Source of the DNA: JABMQW01 sp964439935
Lineage (GTDB): Bacteria; Fidelibacterota; Marinisomatia; Marinisomatales; TCS56
NCBI GenBank assembly: GCA_964439935.1
Contig: CAYTPW010000014.1
Span: 20,034-84,033 of the forward strand
Reading direction: 5' to 3'
DNA: 64,000 nucleotides
Shown here: piece after piece, positions 17,401-26,134 of the stretch
How the letters are laid out: each line of letters opens with the position of its first letter
Position numbering within the stretch: position 1 is the stretch's first letter
Position numbers and translations under genes: made by a program
The notes under the pieces: generated by a model
The model's input: the letters and a program-made list of their open reading frames with translations, nothing else
The model's database searches: none
What the model was told of the DNA's origin: nothing

Positions 17401-18254
17401 AAAGGGTGATTGGGGAAAACATTGTTATTACTCAGGATTTTGATAACAACATTTCCATTATTCACGCCGATCTGACCGCATTGGACCAGTCCATTACCAA
17501 TATATGCCTGAATTCCCGCGATGCCATGCCTGATGGCGGTAACCTCCTGATCCAGACCCGTAACGTGACCATCGATAACCACTACTGTCGCAATCACGCA
17601 GAGGCCAGCCCCGGGGATTTTGTCCTAATGAAGATCACCGATGACGGGATCGGTATGGACAGTGAAACCGCTAAAATCATTTTCGAACCATTTTTCACCA
17701 CCAAAGAGACTGGTAAAGGAACCGGTTTGGGTCTGTCGATGGTCTATGGCCTGGTAAAACAACACAATGGTTTCATTGAGTGTGAAAGTAAACCGGGAAA
17801 AGGAACCAGCATATCAATCTATTTTCCAGTCCAGACTGATGAGGTAACGCAAGCCATGCCGGATAGCGAAGCAGTAATTCCGGGTGGTTCGGAAACATTA
17901 TTGCTGGTGGAGGATGATAGCGATTTACTGGCAATCATGCAGGATATCCTGGGAGATTACGGTTATCAGGTGTTGACAGCGAAGAATGGAATGGAAGCCA
18001 TTAAGCAATATGATTTAAATAAGGCTGTGATCAAATTGATAATCAGTGATATCGTCATGCCAGGTATGGGTGGAGCCCAACTCTACAATAACATTCACAC
18101 CCAAGACCCGAATATTAGATTTTTATTCATAACCGGCTACGCGTTGGATAAAACATTCAATTCAAATATCAAAGAAGAACACCTTGATCTGATTTATAAA
18201 CCATTCAGAAAAGAAGCAATCGCTAAAAAGGTACGGGAGATACTGGAGCGATAA
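14469..18254 (+). CDS. Multi-PAS/GAF hybrid sensor histidine kinase with C-terminal receiver
   Basis: A 1261-residue cytoplasmic hybrid kinase without membrane segments. After a coiled coil (about 15-35) come PAS modules near 28-145, 150-275, 455-570 and 765-885, with GAF-like modules near 290-440 and 575-750. The kinase core has the phospho-acceptor H903 in GGIAHDFNNMLGG (the HDFNN group), the N-box CLNSRDAMPDGG, the G-boxes DDGIGMD and GKGTGLGLSMVYG, and a C-terminal receiver with D1194 in SDIVMPGMGG. No output domain is fused. It is followed 20 bases later by a second kinase of the same type whose N-terminal PAS is clearly related. The signal is unknown. Confidence 0.93.
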   Translation: MTAPNTDSEISPTTPSEQAQQEIMQLRKLVDRYEQILLNVNEGFIYVSRTGTVLNANQELHKIANTPADSLIGKNVFTLIKQLLQPKQVKTITKMVKDALSGKQINAFELSFQDRILEISARYEANIDGITGIIRDITQRKQREAELQKTEALYRSLFENAPIMYVTTINVGGWPIISECNNVFISQLGYSREQVIGQQIDIFYTAASTEQLYTGGGYQRALNGDFDLEERDFITNQGKIIHSLIRSIPDLDEDGNTCGTRTLYLDISKRKKAEQKLEQAIKIESVLFKIVQASEIAPNLESLFQVVHKELSVIFDTSNFFITLYDQGKDLLSFPVWADEKDQHPDSTPPGKGAVAYVIKKGCTQLLTKKTLKSLADKGEMKIIGSSPTLWLGVPLQIDNDIIGVMAIYRYDSKISISNHDREVLEFVAGQISKTIAKKQADVALSESEGRFRSLYENSTIGLYRTTPAGEILLANPTLVNMMGYDTLAELQKSNLEDGSFFRYKTRADFKKSLEKSGEIRGYESTWIKRNGLSFQVRESTRAIRDKNGIIKYFEGTVEDITANKHREQLFEVLNKIALAVELTFDLDEIFNTVNIEFKKLGFHYILLENAPDSSYLQIKYHRYNSKVVKIGERLLGLKTLGYKVPVQQSDILKQIIQKKQTIFITDTQGGLAQTLPERRSHQAGKLIKILKASLAIAAPLIVEEQVRGILLVMSSKLTEKDIPAVSIFARQIAASWYRAQLFDKARREISERAHAEEALQISEEKYRTIIENTREGIFIFQNNKIEFCNHQFTVMFDLKNPGDLDSDQIELMLSDDYIDKINDLQKSKNSADTEIVQIICKMETIEGESFDAEAQGSYIIYNDQPAIQGVVRDISEKISLEEQLRQSQKMESIGHLAGGIAHDFNNMLGGIIGFAELALKHISDTEYVGTHLGNIIRKCDDTSQLVLQLLAFSRKQILDIQPLHLNSVIIGSLKFMQRVIGENIVITQDFDNNISIIHADLTALDQSITNICLNSRDAMPDGGNLLIQTRNVTIDNHYCRNHAEASPGDFVLMKITDDGIGMDSETAKIIFEPFFTTKETGKGTGLGLSMVYGLVKQHNGFIECESKPGKGTSISIYFPVQTDEVTQAMPDSEAVIPGGSETLLLVEDDSDLLAIMQDILGDYGYQVLTAKNGMEAIKQYDLNKAVIKLIISDIVMPGMGGAQLYNNIHTQDPNIRFLFITGYALDKTFNSNIKEEHLDLIYKPFRKEAIAKKVREILER

Positions 18255-18274
18255 TTTGAATGAAGTCGATATAG

Positions 18275-21200
18275 ATGAAGAAAAGTACCACGGCTGAATC
18301 AAAGCAATCCGTCCATAGTTCTACTGCCAAAAAACAAATAGCCGATCTGCAAAAGGCTTTAGACAACCAGCAGGATATAACCAAACATTTACAAAACCTG
18401 GTTGAGCGCTATGAAACAATATTCAACAATTCCAGCGATGGGATTTTTTATACCGATAATAACGGAATCGTTCTGAATATTAATTCGGAATTCTCATATA
18501 TCACTGGAATCCCTGACACAGAGCTAATCGGTAAAAATGCCATTGATCTGGTAAAGCGTTATTTAACGTCTGGCCAGTTTAACTCGATTGTTCCTCTGGT
18601 TACGCAAGCACTATCTGGTAAACAGATAGATAAATTTGAATTAACATTCCAAGAAAAAATTCTGGAAATATCCGTGCATATTTCAGCAGATCAAGCAGGT
18701 ATAACCGGCTTTATTCGGGACATAACTGAAGACCGCGATACCCTGAAAGCACTATCTGAGAGTGAACGGCGTTATCATATGATTATTGAACACGCCGGTG
18801 ATGCCCTGATCATGGCTGATTTTAACGGCAATATTATTGAGGTTAATAAACGTGCCTGTGAAAGCCTGGGTTACAGCCGTGAAGAATTACTGCAGTTTAA
18901 GGTTGGTGATTTAGATCAGCAACCGATCGATTATGACCAGCAAAAAACGATCTGGGAAAAGTTAATCCCGGGACAACCGGTAACGATTGAAAGTACCCAT
19001 CGACACAAAGACGGTTATGATTTTCCGGTAGAAATACGAGTTGATGTCCTGGAAATGGATGGTGAAAAAGTCATCTTAGGTGTTGCCCGTGATATAACTC
19101 AACGTAAGCAGATCGAAGATGAGTTGCGAAAACTCTCCAGAGCTGTTGAACAAAGTCCGGTTTCAATAATAATTACTGATCTCAATGGGATCATAGAATA
19201 CGTTAATCCAAAATTTGAAGAATTAACCGGCTACTCATTTGAAGAAGCAGTTGGCAATAGTCCAAGATTTTTAAAGTCCGGTTTACAATCAAATGAGTAT
19301 TATAAGGAATTGTGGGATACGATTAGCCGTGGAGAAAAGTGGCGGGGAGAATTTGCCAATAAAACGAAAAACGGTGAAATTTATTGGGAAGCCGCAACAA
19401 TATCGCCAATAATTAATGATCAGAATGAAATAACCCATTACATTGCTATAAAGGAGGATATTACCGAGCAAAAGCAGGCTGAGGAAGTGCGGATTAATCT
19501 GGAAACCCGCTGGAAAAATATTATCGAATCCGCTCCAATGGGAATGCATTTCTATGAGCTAAAAAATGACGATAAACTAGTGTTTGTTGGATTTAACCCG
19601 GCCGCCAACAGGATTCTGGGCATTGACAATCAGCAGTTTATTGGCAAAACAATCGAAGAAGCTTTCCCGCCGCTAATTAATACGGAGGTGCCAAAACGAT
19701 ACAGCTTAGCGGCTCAGAAAGGTGAAAGTTGGCACACCGACCAGATTGACTATGAAAAGGGCAAGGTTAAAGGCGCCTTCGAGGTACATGCTTTTCAAAC
19801 TTCACCCGGAAAAATGACAGCCATGTTTTTAGATGTGACTAAACAAAAACAGGTTGAAGAAACAATTCGCCATAGTGAACAAAAATTCCGTGATATGGCC
19901 GAACTCCTTCCGGAAACAATCTATGAATGCGATCTTCAGGGCAAGTTAACATTTTTCAATGAAGCCGCCTTATTGAGGTTCGGCTATATATCCGAAGATA
20001 TGGAATCTGAATTTAATGTTTTTCAAATGTTAATAGCGGAGGATCGGGATAGAGCCCAGGATAGTTTTACTCGTATTATAGACGGTGAAAAGATTGAGCC
20101 CGAGCAATATACTGCGATACGAAAAGATGGCACTTCTTTTCCGGTTATTGTGTATTCCTCATCCATAATCCAGGAGGACCAGCCGACGGGTTTACGCGGA
20201 ATTGTTGTTGATATTACCGGAAGAGTATCAGCGGAAAAAGCATTGGCCGAATCGAACCGGGAACTTATTCAACAACGAAATATGTTCATCAGCGGTCCTG
20301 CCGTAATTATTAAATGGCAGACTAGCGGTTCAGAACCGGTGGAATATGTCTCGGCAAACGTCCAAGACGTATTGGGATATACTGTCGATGAATTAATTTC
20401 CGGCCAGGTCATTTATAAGGACATAGTCCCGGAAGATGACTGGGAAAAACTTTCGGCGGAGGTTAAGATTCACACGGAGCGGCGGTCAACCAGTTTTGAG
20501 CAAACTCCCTATCGTATTCAAAAAAAGGACGGACAGTATATCTGGGTTGCCGACTATACGACTGTTATCAGAGATGAAAAAGGTAAAGTGATAAATTATC
20601 TTGGGTATATCATCGATATCTCCAATCAAAAAAACGCTCAAAATGCCCTGGTTGAAAGTGAAGCCAGATACCGGCAGGTGATCAACAATTCTCTCGAAGG
20701 CATTTTTATCCATCAGAATAATAGAATCCAATTCTGCAACCAGCAATTTGCTCAAATGTTTGGTTTCGATCATTATAAACAAGCGCTTGGATTTAATATT
20801 GAGGATCTGGTCAGCAAGAATAGCTGGGAAAAGGTCAACCGGGCCGTGAAATTACGTATAACCGGAGAAGAAGATATTGCCCATTACACTTTTCGTGCTC
20901 GTAAGATAGATGGGACTGAATTCGAAGTTGAAGCATTAGGAAGCAGAATAATCTACCAGGGAAAGCCAGCTGTCCAGGGAGTGTTGCGGGACGTTTCCGA
21001 AAAAGCCAACCTGGAAGCTCAGTTGCAGCAAGCTCAGAAAATGGAAGCAATCGGTCAATTGGCTGGCGGTGTAGCTCATGATTTTAATAATATGTTGGGC
21101 GGTATTATCGGCTATACCGAACTGGCTCTCAGCCGGATCGATGATCATGAATCAGTCAATAAATATCTAAAATATATTATCGAAAAATGCGACAATACAG

Positions 21201-22156
21201 CAGTTCTAGTCCGTCAATTACTTGCTTTTAGCCGTCGCCAGGTATTACATATCAGTCAATTGAACCTGAATTCAAACATAAATGATTCCATGCGTTTTTT
21301 ACGGCGCGTTATCGGGGAACATATTAAGGTTACCATGAACCTGGCAGAAAACCTGTCAGTTATTAACGCTGATCCTACAGCTATTGATCAGATAATTACC
21401 AATTTGTGTATCAATGCCCGGGATGCCTTGACCGATGGCGGGAATATAAAAATTACCACGCAAAATGTACATTCAAGCGAAATATCCAACCTCAACCTGC
21501 CTGAAATTGAACCGCAATATTATGTATCTCTATCAATAGCCGATGATGGCGTTGGGATGGATGAAGAAACCTTAATCCATATATTCGAACCTTTTTTCAC
21601 TACTAAAACCATGGGGCAGGGTACCGGTTTAGGGTTGGCAATGGTCTATGGATTAGTCAAACAACATAACGGTCATATCGAATGTACAAGTGATATCGGG
21701 TTGGGATCGGCTTTCGATTTGTATTTTCCCGCCGTAACCGATGATTATCTACAAGAGGAAATTTGGGAGGAGGACGATGCTCGGGGCGGGAATGAAACAC
21801 TGCTACTAGTTGAGGACGATATTGATTTGCTCAAGATTACTAAAACCGCACTGGAAAAATTCGGTTATACAGTGATAGCGGCGGGTGACGGAAAAGAAGC
21901 CCTACATAAATTTGAGCGTGGAATAACGGATATCAGTTTAGTAATCAGCGATATTGTCATGCCTGAAATGGGTGGATTAGAACTTTTTGATGAAATCCAT
22001 AATCAGGCACCTGAAATCAAATTCCTGTTCATCAGCGGCTATGCCCCCAGCGCTGCTTACATCCAGTATGCAAACCGACCGGAAATTGAATTATTGCAGA
22101 AACCTTATCGTAAATCGATCATCGCCCAAAAAATCAGAAAATTGTTGGATCAATAG
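18275..22156 (+). CDS. Multi-PAS hybrid sensor histidine kinase with C-terminal receiver
   Basis: A 1293-residue soluble hybrid kinase. It has about seven PAS repeats in a row (for example MIIEHAGDALIMADFNGNI, AVEQSPVSIIITDLNGIIE, INNSLEGIFIHQNNRIQF), then the kinase core with H935 in GGVAHDFNNMLGG, the N-box CINARDALTDGG, G-boxes DDGVGMD and GQGTGLGLAMVYG, and a receiver with D1226 in SDIVMPEMGG. The first 150 residues, last PAS, kinase and receiver align well with the upstream gene, so the two arose by duplication with exchange of the middle sensor modules. The two lie 20 bases apart in one transcript. No membrane segment or DNA-binding output is present. Confidence 0.93.
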   Translation: MKKSTTAESKQSVHSSTAKKQIADLQKALDNQQDITKHLQNLVERYETIFNNSSDGIFYTDNNGIVLNINSEFSYITGIPDTELIGKNAIDLVKRYLTSGQFNSIVPLVTQALSGKQIDKFELTFQEKILEISVHISADQAGITGFIRDITEDRDTLKALSESERRYHMIIEHAGDALIMADFNGNIIEVNKRACESLGYSREELLQFKVGDLDQQPIDYDQQKTIWEKLIPGQPVTIESTHRHKDGYDFPVEIRVDVLEMDGEKVILGVARDITQRKQIEDELRKLSRAVEQSPVSIIITDLNGIIEYVNPKFEELTGYSFEEAVGNSPRFLKSGLQSNEYYKELWDTISRGEKWRGEFANKTKNGEIYWEAATISPIINDQNEITHYIAIKEDITEQKQAEEVRINLETRWKNIIESAPMGMHFYELKNDDKLVFVGFNPAANRILGIDNQQFIGKTIEEAFPPLINTEVPKRYSLAAQKGESWHTDQIDYEKGKVKGAFEVHAFQTSPGKMTAMFLDVTKQKQVEETIRHSEQKFRDMAELLPETIYECDLQGKLTFFNEAALLRFGYISEDMESEFNVFQMLIAEDRDRAQDSFTRIIDGEKIEPEQYTAIRKDGTSFPVIVYSSSIIQEDQPTGLRGIVVDITGRVSAEKALAESNRELIQQRNMFISGPAVIIKWQTSGSEPVEYVSANVQDVLGYTVDELISGQVIYKDIVPEDDWEKLSAEVKIHTERRSTSFEQTPYRIQKKDGQYIWVADYTTVIRDEKGKVINYLGYIIDISNQKNAQNALVESEARYRQVINNSLEGIFIHQNNRIQFCNQQFAQMFGFDHYKQALGFNIEDLVSKNSWEKVNRAVKLRITGEEDIAHYTFRARKIDGTEFEVEALGSRIIYQGKPAVQGVLRDVSEKANLEAQLQQAQKMEAIGQLAGGVAHDFNNMLGGIIGYTELALSRIDDHESVNKYLKYIIEKCDNTAVLVRQLLAFSRRQVLHISQLNLNSNINDSMRFLRRVIGEHIKVTMNLAENLSVINADPTAIDQIITNLCINARDALTDGGNIKITTQNVHSSEISNLNLPEIEPQYYVSLSIADDGVGMDEETLIHIFEPFFTTKTMGQGTGLGLAMVYGLVKQHNGHIECTSDIGLGSAFDLYFPAVTDDYLQEEIWEEDDARGGNETLLLVEDDIDLLKITKTALEKFGYTVIAAGDGKEALHKFERGITDISLVISDIVMPEMGGLELFDEIHNQAPEIKFLFISGYAPSAAYIQYANRPEIELLQKPYRKSIIAQKIRKLLDQ

Positions 22157-22818
22157 TAGCCGCACTCGTCGACAGAATCTGCTGAATTTCTACAAACCGT
22201 ATTAATATCTTGTTTGGGGATCGATCTTACTTGTATAATAATGAATGTGAATATTATTTATTATCAGTTGTGCCACGCTATTCATAAAAATTTTACTCGA
22301 TTTTTAGAATCTGAATAAAAAAAAGATCATCCGAGCTCCGGTATCAGTTATCTTTAATTAGTCGTGATAACCTGCGGGCTTCATCTGTAATTGCATAGAT
22401 TTACTCCGGCCGGCACCTTGTTGGGGTAATTGGGGATTTGGGAGGGGTATAAGGAAGGTCAAGGCAGAGACCAGTGCTCTACGAAATTGACAATTACCGG
22501 AGCTCAGATTCAATTATTGCGTGGAAACTAAATTATCAAATAACGATGTAAAAAGTTGTAAGATGCTTTTTAATATATTAGAGACAAATACTATGCCATT
22601 AGACCAACCAAATATAGTTCTGTGTCAGTAATAGCTATTGCTGGAATTAAGCTCATTAATTACTTCAGTTTAAGGCTTGATGCGATCTGGAATTAATTCA
22701 GGGTGGTTAGGGATGGATTATAAAGTTAACAGAAAAAATTTCCGGCCTGGTTAAGATTTGTAATTGTAAAGAATACCGGATTTTCCTCTAACAGCGGTTC
22801 GAGCTACAGTAAAAAATA
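22157..22818. other. Convergent intergenic region with an 11-base inverted repeat pair
   Basis: A 662-base stretch between two convergent operons. I see no gene or clear terminator. GAGCTCCGGTA at 22333-22343 and its inverse TACCGGAGCTC at 22495-22505 bracket 151 bases. The inside is G-rich on the plus strand (about 22415-22470). It may be a small decayed element or an untranslated structure. Confidence 0.4.
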
Positions 22819-23337
22819 TTAATCGGTGCTGCGAATATCGTTCAATAACCGAGTGACTATTTCGGTCAGAACATCATCAGATTCATACTCGCCATTCCGG
22901 ATTTTATGTTTGATTTCTTCCAGGCGTTTATCATCTGCGGCGGCTCTACGCTCCAGATTGGATTTTCGTTCTGACGTGAGTTTGATATTGGAAAATCCGG
23001 GCAGTGTTGCCAGAACATCGGCAATCTTATTCAATGTTTCCGGTTTAGAATAAAATCCGGAACTGATTCGTTCCCGGATCACGTGGGCTGTTTTCTCATC
23101 TACCGTTTTCGATTGTGCCAAATCCAGCAGATAACGTTGAATCTCGGATTTCTCAATGGAAATCTTTCGGGCCTGTGATGAGATCTCGACCGTATCTTTA
23201 ATTTTTAAACCATCACTGGATTTCCGACTCTCTCCGGACTTATCGGATCGGTCAGACTTTACGCGTTTGCTGGCATCCTCCCGTTCCAGACGTTTGGGAT
23301 CTAGTGGCAATCCGGTGATACTTTTTACTGGCGTCAA
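22819..23337 (-). CDS. flgM: FlgM-like anti-sigma-28 factor with two FlgM-type segments
   Basis: A 172-residue protein. The centre carries the FlgM landmark DTVEISSQARKI (about 48-60). Downstream there are two copies of the C-terminal FlgM sigma-binding pattern (I-x-x-G-x-Y ... IA-x-x-L): ERISSGFYSKPETLNKIADVL at about 88-109 in parts, and KIRNGEYESDDVLTEIVTRLL at about 145-166 in parts. Canonical FlgM is about 97 residues and has one. FlgM holds sigma-28 (FliA) inactive until the hook is built and FlgM is exported. The N-terminus is strongly basic/acidic and probably disordered. It is the last gene of the fliS-fliD-flaG-flgN run. The duplicated segment is the unusual feature. Confidence 0.6.
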   Translation of the reverse strand: MTPVKSITGLPLDPKRLEREDASKRVKSDRSDKSGESRKSSDGLKIKDTVEISSQARKISIEKSEIQRYLLDLAQSKTVDEKTAHVIRERISSGFYSKPETLNKIADVLATLPGFSNIKLTSERKSNLERRAAADDKRLEEIKHKIRNGEYESDDVLTEIVTRLLNDIRSTD

Positions 23338-23342
23338 AACAT

Positions 23343-23774
23343 CTACTCCTGAAGAATATTAATAATTCTGCTCTTCGAATGGGACTTATCCGCCAGAGCA
23401 GCTAAATCTTTCTGGCTCTCTTTTAATGAGCCTAATTCCTGGACACATTTTACCTTTAATGACTGGAGAGTGTCCATAATTTTTGCATCAATGCCAACCA
23501 GCATTTTTGCCAGATCATTGATCTCGGTTTTAATCTCATCCGGCCCAATAAACGAAAATGGGTCGCCGTCATAATAACCGCGGGCATGCTTATCCAATTC
23601 TTTTAATTCAGCAATCTTCTGTTCACGGAATACAAGTAAATCATAAATCGACTCGGTTGTCAGATCGCAGGATCGATCCAATACTTTCTGTGATTCACTT
23701 AAAATGATCTGAAAGCATTCCCGTTCCTGCCAAAGGAGATCGGCCAATTTATAATCTGAATGTTCCGGGTTCAT
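23343..23774 (-). CDS. FlgN-like flagellar export chaperone
   Basis: A 143-residue helical protein with the layout of FlgN: ADLLWQERECFQIILSESQKVL, then a mid-helix LLVFREQKIAELKELDKHAR, then C-terminal helices. FlgN chaperones the hook-filament junction proteins FlgK and FlgL. Sequence similarity by eye is weak, so this rests on length, coiled-coil pattern and the place just before the FlgM-like gene (flgM and flgN are usually paired). FliT is the other possibility, since it lies downstream of fliS and fliD. Confidence 0.5.
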   Translation of the reverse strand: MNPEHSDYKLADLLWQERECFQIILSESQKVLDRSCDLTTESIYDLLVFREQKIAELKELDKHARGYYDGDPFSFIGPDEIKTEINDLAKMLVGIDAKIMDTLQSLKVKCVQELGSLKESQKDLAALADKSHSKSRIINILQE

Positions 23775-23777
23775 GTT

Positions 23778-24131
23778 TCAAATCTCCTGGTGAAAGATGA
23801 TTCCTACCATCGCCTTCATTGTCCGTGCCAGGCGGATCATTTCTTTTGGGGGAATTTGACGGATCATTTCGCCAGTTTCCCGATTTTTCACAATTATCAC
23901 CTGCCTACCACTTTCCTTATCAACTGAAAAGGAAAGATCGGTGCTCATCGTTTTGGTGAATTCATTAATATTATTCACTACTTCATTAAAATCTACTGAC
24001 TGAGCAACCTGCCCATCCTGAGCTTTTTTTGGTTTTTCTCCCCCGGGTTTAGGTACGGCCGGGATCACGGGTCGAATTGGTTTTCCTTCCCATTGTGGAG
24101 ATGCGACTGTACTGGATTCTATTTTTTCCAT
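23778..24131 (-). CDS. flaG: FlaG family protein
   Basis: A 117-residue protein with the FlaG C-terminal domain: LSFSVDKESGRQVIIVKNRETGEMIRQIPPKEM, split here as LSFSVDKESG, VIIVKNRETGEMIRQIPP. The TGEMIRQIPP block is the signature. The N-terminal half is proline-rich (PVIPAVPKPGGEKPKK) and likely disordered. FlaG affects filament length and lies beside fliD in many genomes, as it does here (21 bases after fliD). The mechanism is not known for the family. Confidence 0.88.
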   Translation of the reverse strand: MEKIESSTVASPQWEGKPIRPVIPAVPKPGGEKPKKAQDGQVAQSVDFNEVVNNINEFTKTMSTDLSFSVDKESGRQVIIVKNRETGEMIRQIPPKEMIRLARTMKAMVGIIFHQEI

Positions 24132-24152
24132 ATCTGACCTCTCAACTTACAA

Positions 24153-25640
24153 TTAGCTAGCCGCCGTAAATGAGGTAAAAAAGGATTGCTGTGATGCTAC
24201 TCTAGCCATCATTTCCTGCAAACGAGCAAATTCATCGCGCAGTTGGGCTTCCTTTTTAACCAGGCGTTCTTCAACAAATTCTATTCTGTCATTAAGATAA
24301 ATCAGTTGCGTCTCGATATTATTTTTACTGCCATCAATTGTGCCACCAGTTTTAACAAAACTCTCTAAATAGCTTTCCGTCTGGGTAGCAATTCCATCGG
24401 ATGCCCTGAAAATATCGGCAATATTATTGGAGTTTGACTCCAGGGCTTCGGTAAACTTTTCCAAGTCCTTGATTGATAATTTTCCCGAATCGTCGGCTTC
24501 AATTCCAATATTATACAAACGTGTAAAAGACTGCGAGGCTGCACCGGTTACCTCCTGGCGGATGATATCACGTAAATCAACTATCATATTCTTGTAGATC
24601 AAATCACGAGCTAATTGTCCCTTATCGTCTGAGACGATAGCTCCGGATGTTTGATCTTTAAGATAACTGAGACTTTCATTATAGACTTCCAGGAAACCGT
24701 TCACCTCTCCCTTCACCGTTTCAACATCAGCATTAATGGTTGCTGTTTCGGTCGTAGCAAATGTATCCAGTAATTGCAGTGTAACGCCGCTGATCGCATC
24801 GGTAACATTATTTGAATTGCGATAGAACGTCAAACCATCAATCGTCATTTTCGCATTCAAGAGACTATCGGTAGTACCCGTTCCAACCTGGGTGATCCAA
24901 CCCCCCGCTGTACCGCTGGTCTGAGATGCACTGTTGACTTCCATTGTTGTCAGCAGCGAATCGCCGCTGTCGGTGAAATCCATCCGGTATGTGTAACCTG
25001 AATTCTCACTTCTGAATACCAGCCGTGATTTTCCGCTTTCTTCTGTTACTACACTTACATGAATTACTTCGTCACTGTCGATAGTTTCAGCAACAACTGC
25101 ATCGGACATGGCCGTATTGATGGCATTGGCAATGTCCAGTAATACTTCATCATCAGTTTTAGCAAAAGTGGTGGAGTCCACTGTCACAGATATTGATTCA
25201 CGGTTATCAGCATCAGCATCTGTTGGATGTCCTACTTCAACACTGAAGATCTGATCGGTGGTAAAACCGGTGAAACTGGTATCAGTGTCAGTGTACTGAT
25301 TTGATACCCGTGTATCGGAGGCCGCCAGGCGATCTACAGACAGGGAATGATTGCCAAGCTCAGCCGAGGCACCGGCGCTGGCAGTGAATTTATCGCTGTC
25401 ACTGACTGTTGCCTTTTTGGTCGCAAAATAATTGGTTATTTCGTCTGTCAACAGTTCAGCTTTAGATTGCAGGGCTGTTAATTTAGAGTCCAGGTCCGTC
25501 AGGGTTGATCGTCTGTTTTCCAGATCATCCCGGCGGGTTTCCAGTGCAACTTTTGGCTTTCGCTCATTTTGCATATAAACCTGAACCAGATAATCGATCT
25601 GCTCAGATGAATTATATGCTGTTGTAATGTCGATCGCCAT
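24153..25640 (-). CDS. fliD: Flagellar filament cap protein FliD
   Basis: A 495-residue hook-associated protein 2. The N-terminal coiled coil (QIDYLVQVYMQNERKP then LENRRSTLTDLDSKLTALQSKAELL in parts) and C-terminal coiled coil (IETQLIYLNDRIEFVEERL) flank Asp/Ser/Thr-rich beta domains, which is the FliD layout. The C-terminus carries the conserved FARLQEMMARVASQQSFF tail. FliD forms the pentameric cap under which flagellin polymerises. It begins 7 bases after fliS, its neighbour in most filament operons. It is relatively compact but complete. Confidence 0.95.
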   Translation of the reverse strand: MAIDITTAYNSSEQIDYLVQVYMQNERKPKVALETRRDDLENRRSTLTDLDSKLTALQSKAELLTDEITNYFATKKATVSDSDKFTASAGASAELGNHSLSVDRLAASDTRVSNQYTDTDTSFTGFTTDQIFSVEVGHPTDADADNRESISVTVDSTTFAKTDDEVLLDIANAINTAMSDAVVAETIDSDEVIHVSVVTEESGKSRLVFRSENSGYTYRMDFTDSGDSLLTTMEVNSASQTSGTAGGWITQVGTGTTDSLLNAKMTIDGLTFYRNSNNVTDAISGVTLQLLDTFATTETATINADVETVKGEVNGFLEVYNESLSYLKDQTSGAIVSDDKGQLARDLIYKNMIVDLRDIIRQEVTGAASQSFTRLYNIGIEADDSGKLSIKDLEKFTEALESNSNNIADIFRASDGIATQTESYLESFVKTGGTIDGSKNNIETQLIYLNDRIEFVEERLVKKEAQLRDEFARLQEMMARVASQQSFFTSFTAAS

Positions 25641-25647
25641 CGTAATT

Positions 25648-25974
25648 CTATTCGACCTGCATGGCAGACGCCCAGGTCTTTTTAATATCGGTTAATAATT
25701 TTTGCGCATCTTTGAACTGGTCTTTATGGATCTGATTTAGGATATAACGGTAAATCTTGAAGAATGTAAGCGACTGTTCCTTGTAGTCAAAATTCAGTGA
25801 ATTGATCAATTCCTGCACGGCCTGGGCAGCCTTTATCCGGTCCTCTTTGGCACATGATGATATGGCGATATCATAGATATAGGAGATGAGCTGTTCCGGG
25901 CTGGCAGTCATCACCTTCTGCATCAAGTATGGATTGACGTTATTGCGCTTCTGTGTCATTGATTGTGGGTACAT
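25648..25974 (-). CDS. fliS: Flagellin export chaperone FliS
   Basis: A 108-residue helical protein with the FliS signature NPYLMQKVMTASPEQLISYIYDIAI and a following five-helix pattern. FliS binds the C-terminus of flagellin, keeps it unfolded for export and takes part in the FliW-CsrA feedback in some bacteria. Length is slightly short of the usual 120-135. The Shine-Dalgarno is TAGGAGC, with a second AGGA closer to the ATG. It starts 160 bases downstream of a flagellin gene and after its terminator, so it should have its own promoter, which I could not identify. Confidence 0.85.
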   Translation of the reverse strand: MYPQSMTQKRNNVNPYLMQKVMTASPEQLISYIYDIAISSCAKEDRIKAAQAVQELINSLNFDYKEQSLTFFKIYRYILNQIHKDQFKDAQKLLTDIKKTWASAMQVE

Positions 25975-26001
25975 TAATCCTAGCTCCTAACATTTGTTCA
26001 A

Positions 26002-26073
26002 CTACTGTGCCATTACTTCACTAACAGGAAGGTCATATTTTTTTCCCTGTAATTCTTCACCGCTGCCTTGCAT
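26002..26073 (-). CDS. Possible 23-residue ORF in the fliS leader
   Basis: ATG at 26071-26073 opens a 23-codon frame (MQGSGEELQGKKYDLPVSEV then MAQ) ending at TAG 26002-26004. It lies between the flagellin terminator and fliS, 27 bases before the fliS ATG. The codon pattern looks protein-like, but the ribosome site (TAGTGAG) is weak. It may be a leader peptide, a decayed gene end or chance. Confidence 0.25.
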   Translation of the reverse strand: MQGSGEELQGKKYDLPVSEVMAQ

Positions 26074-26090
26074 CTCACTACTATAAACAA

Positions 26091-26121
26091 TTCGGGGTGG
26101 GAATTAATTTCCCACCCCGAA
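26091..26121 (-). terminator. Intrinsic terminator of flagellin gene 1
   Basis: A perfect 13-base stem, TTCGGGGTGGGAA (26091-26103) with TTCCCACCCCGAA (26109-26121) and a 5-base loop, lies 13 bases past the flagellin stop. On the minus strand it is followed by TTGTTTATAG, a short T-rich tail. Confidence 0.75.
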
Positions 26122-26134
26122 CCGTTTTTACCAT

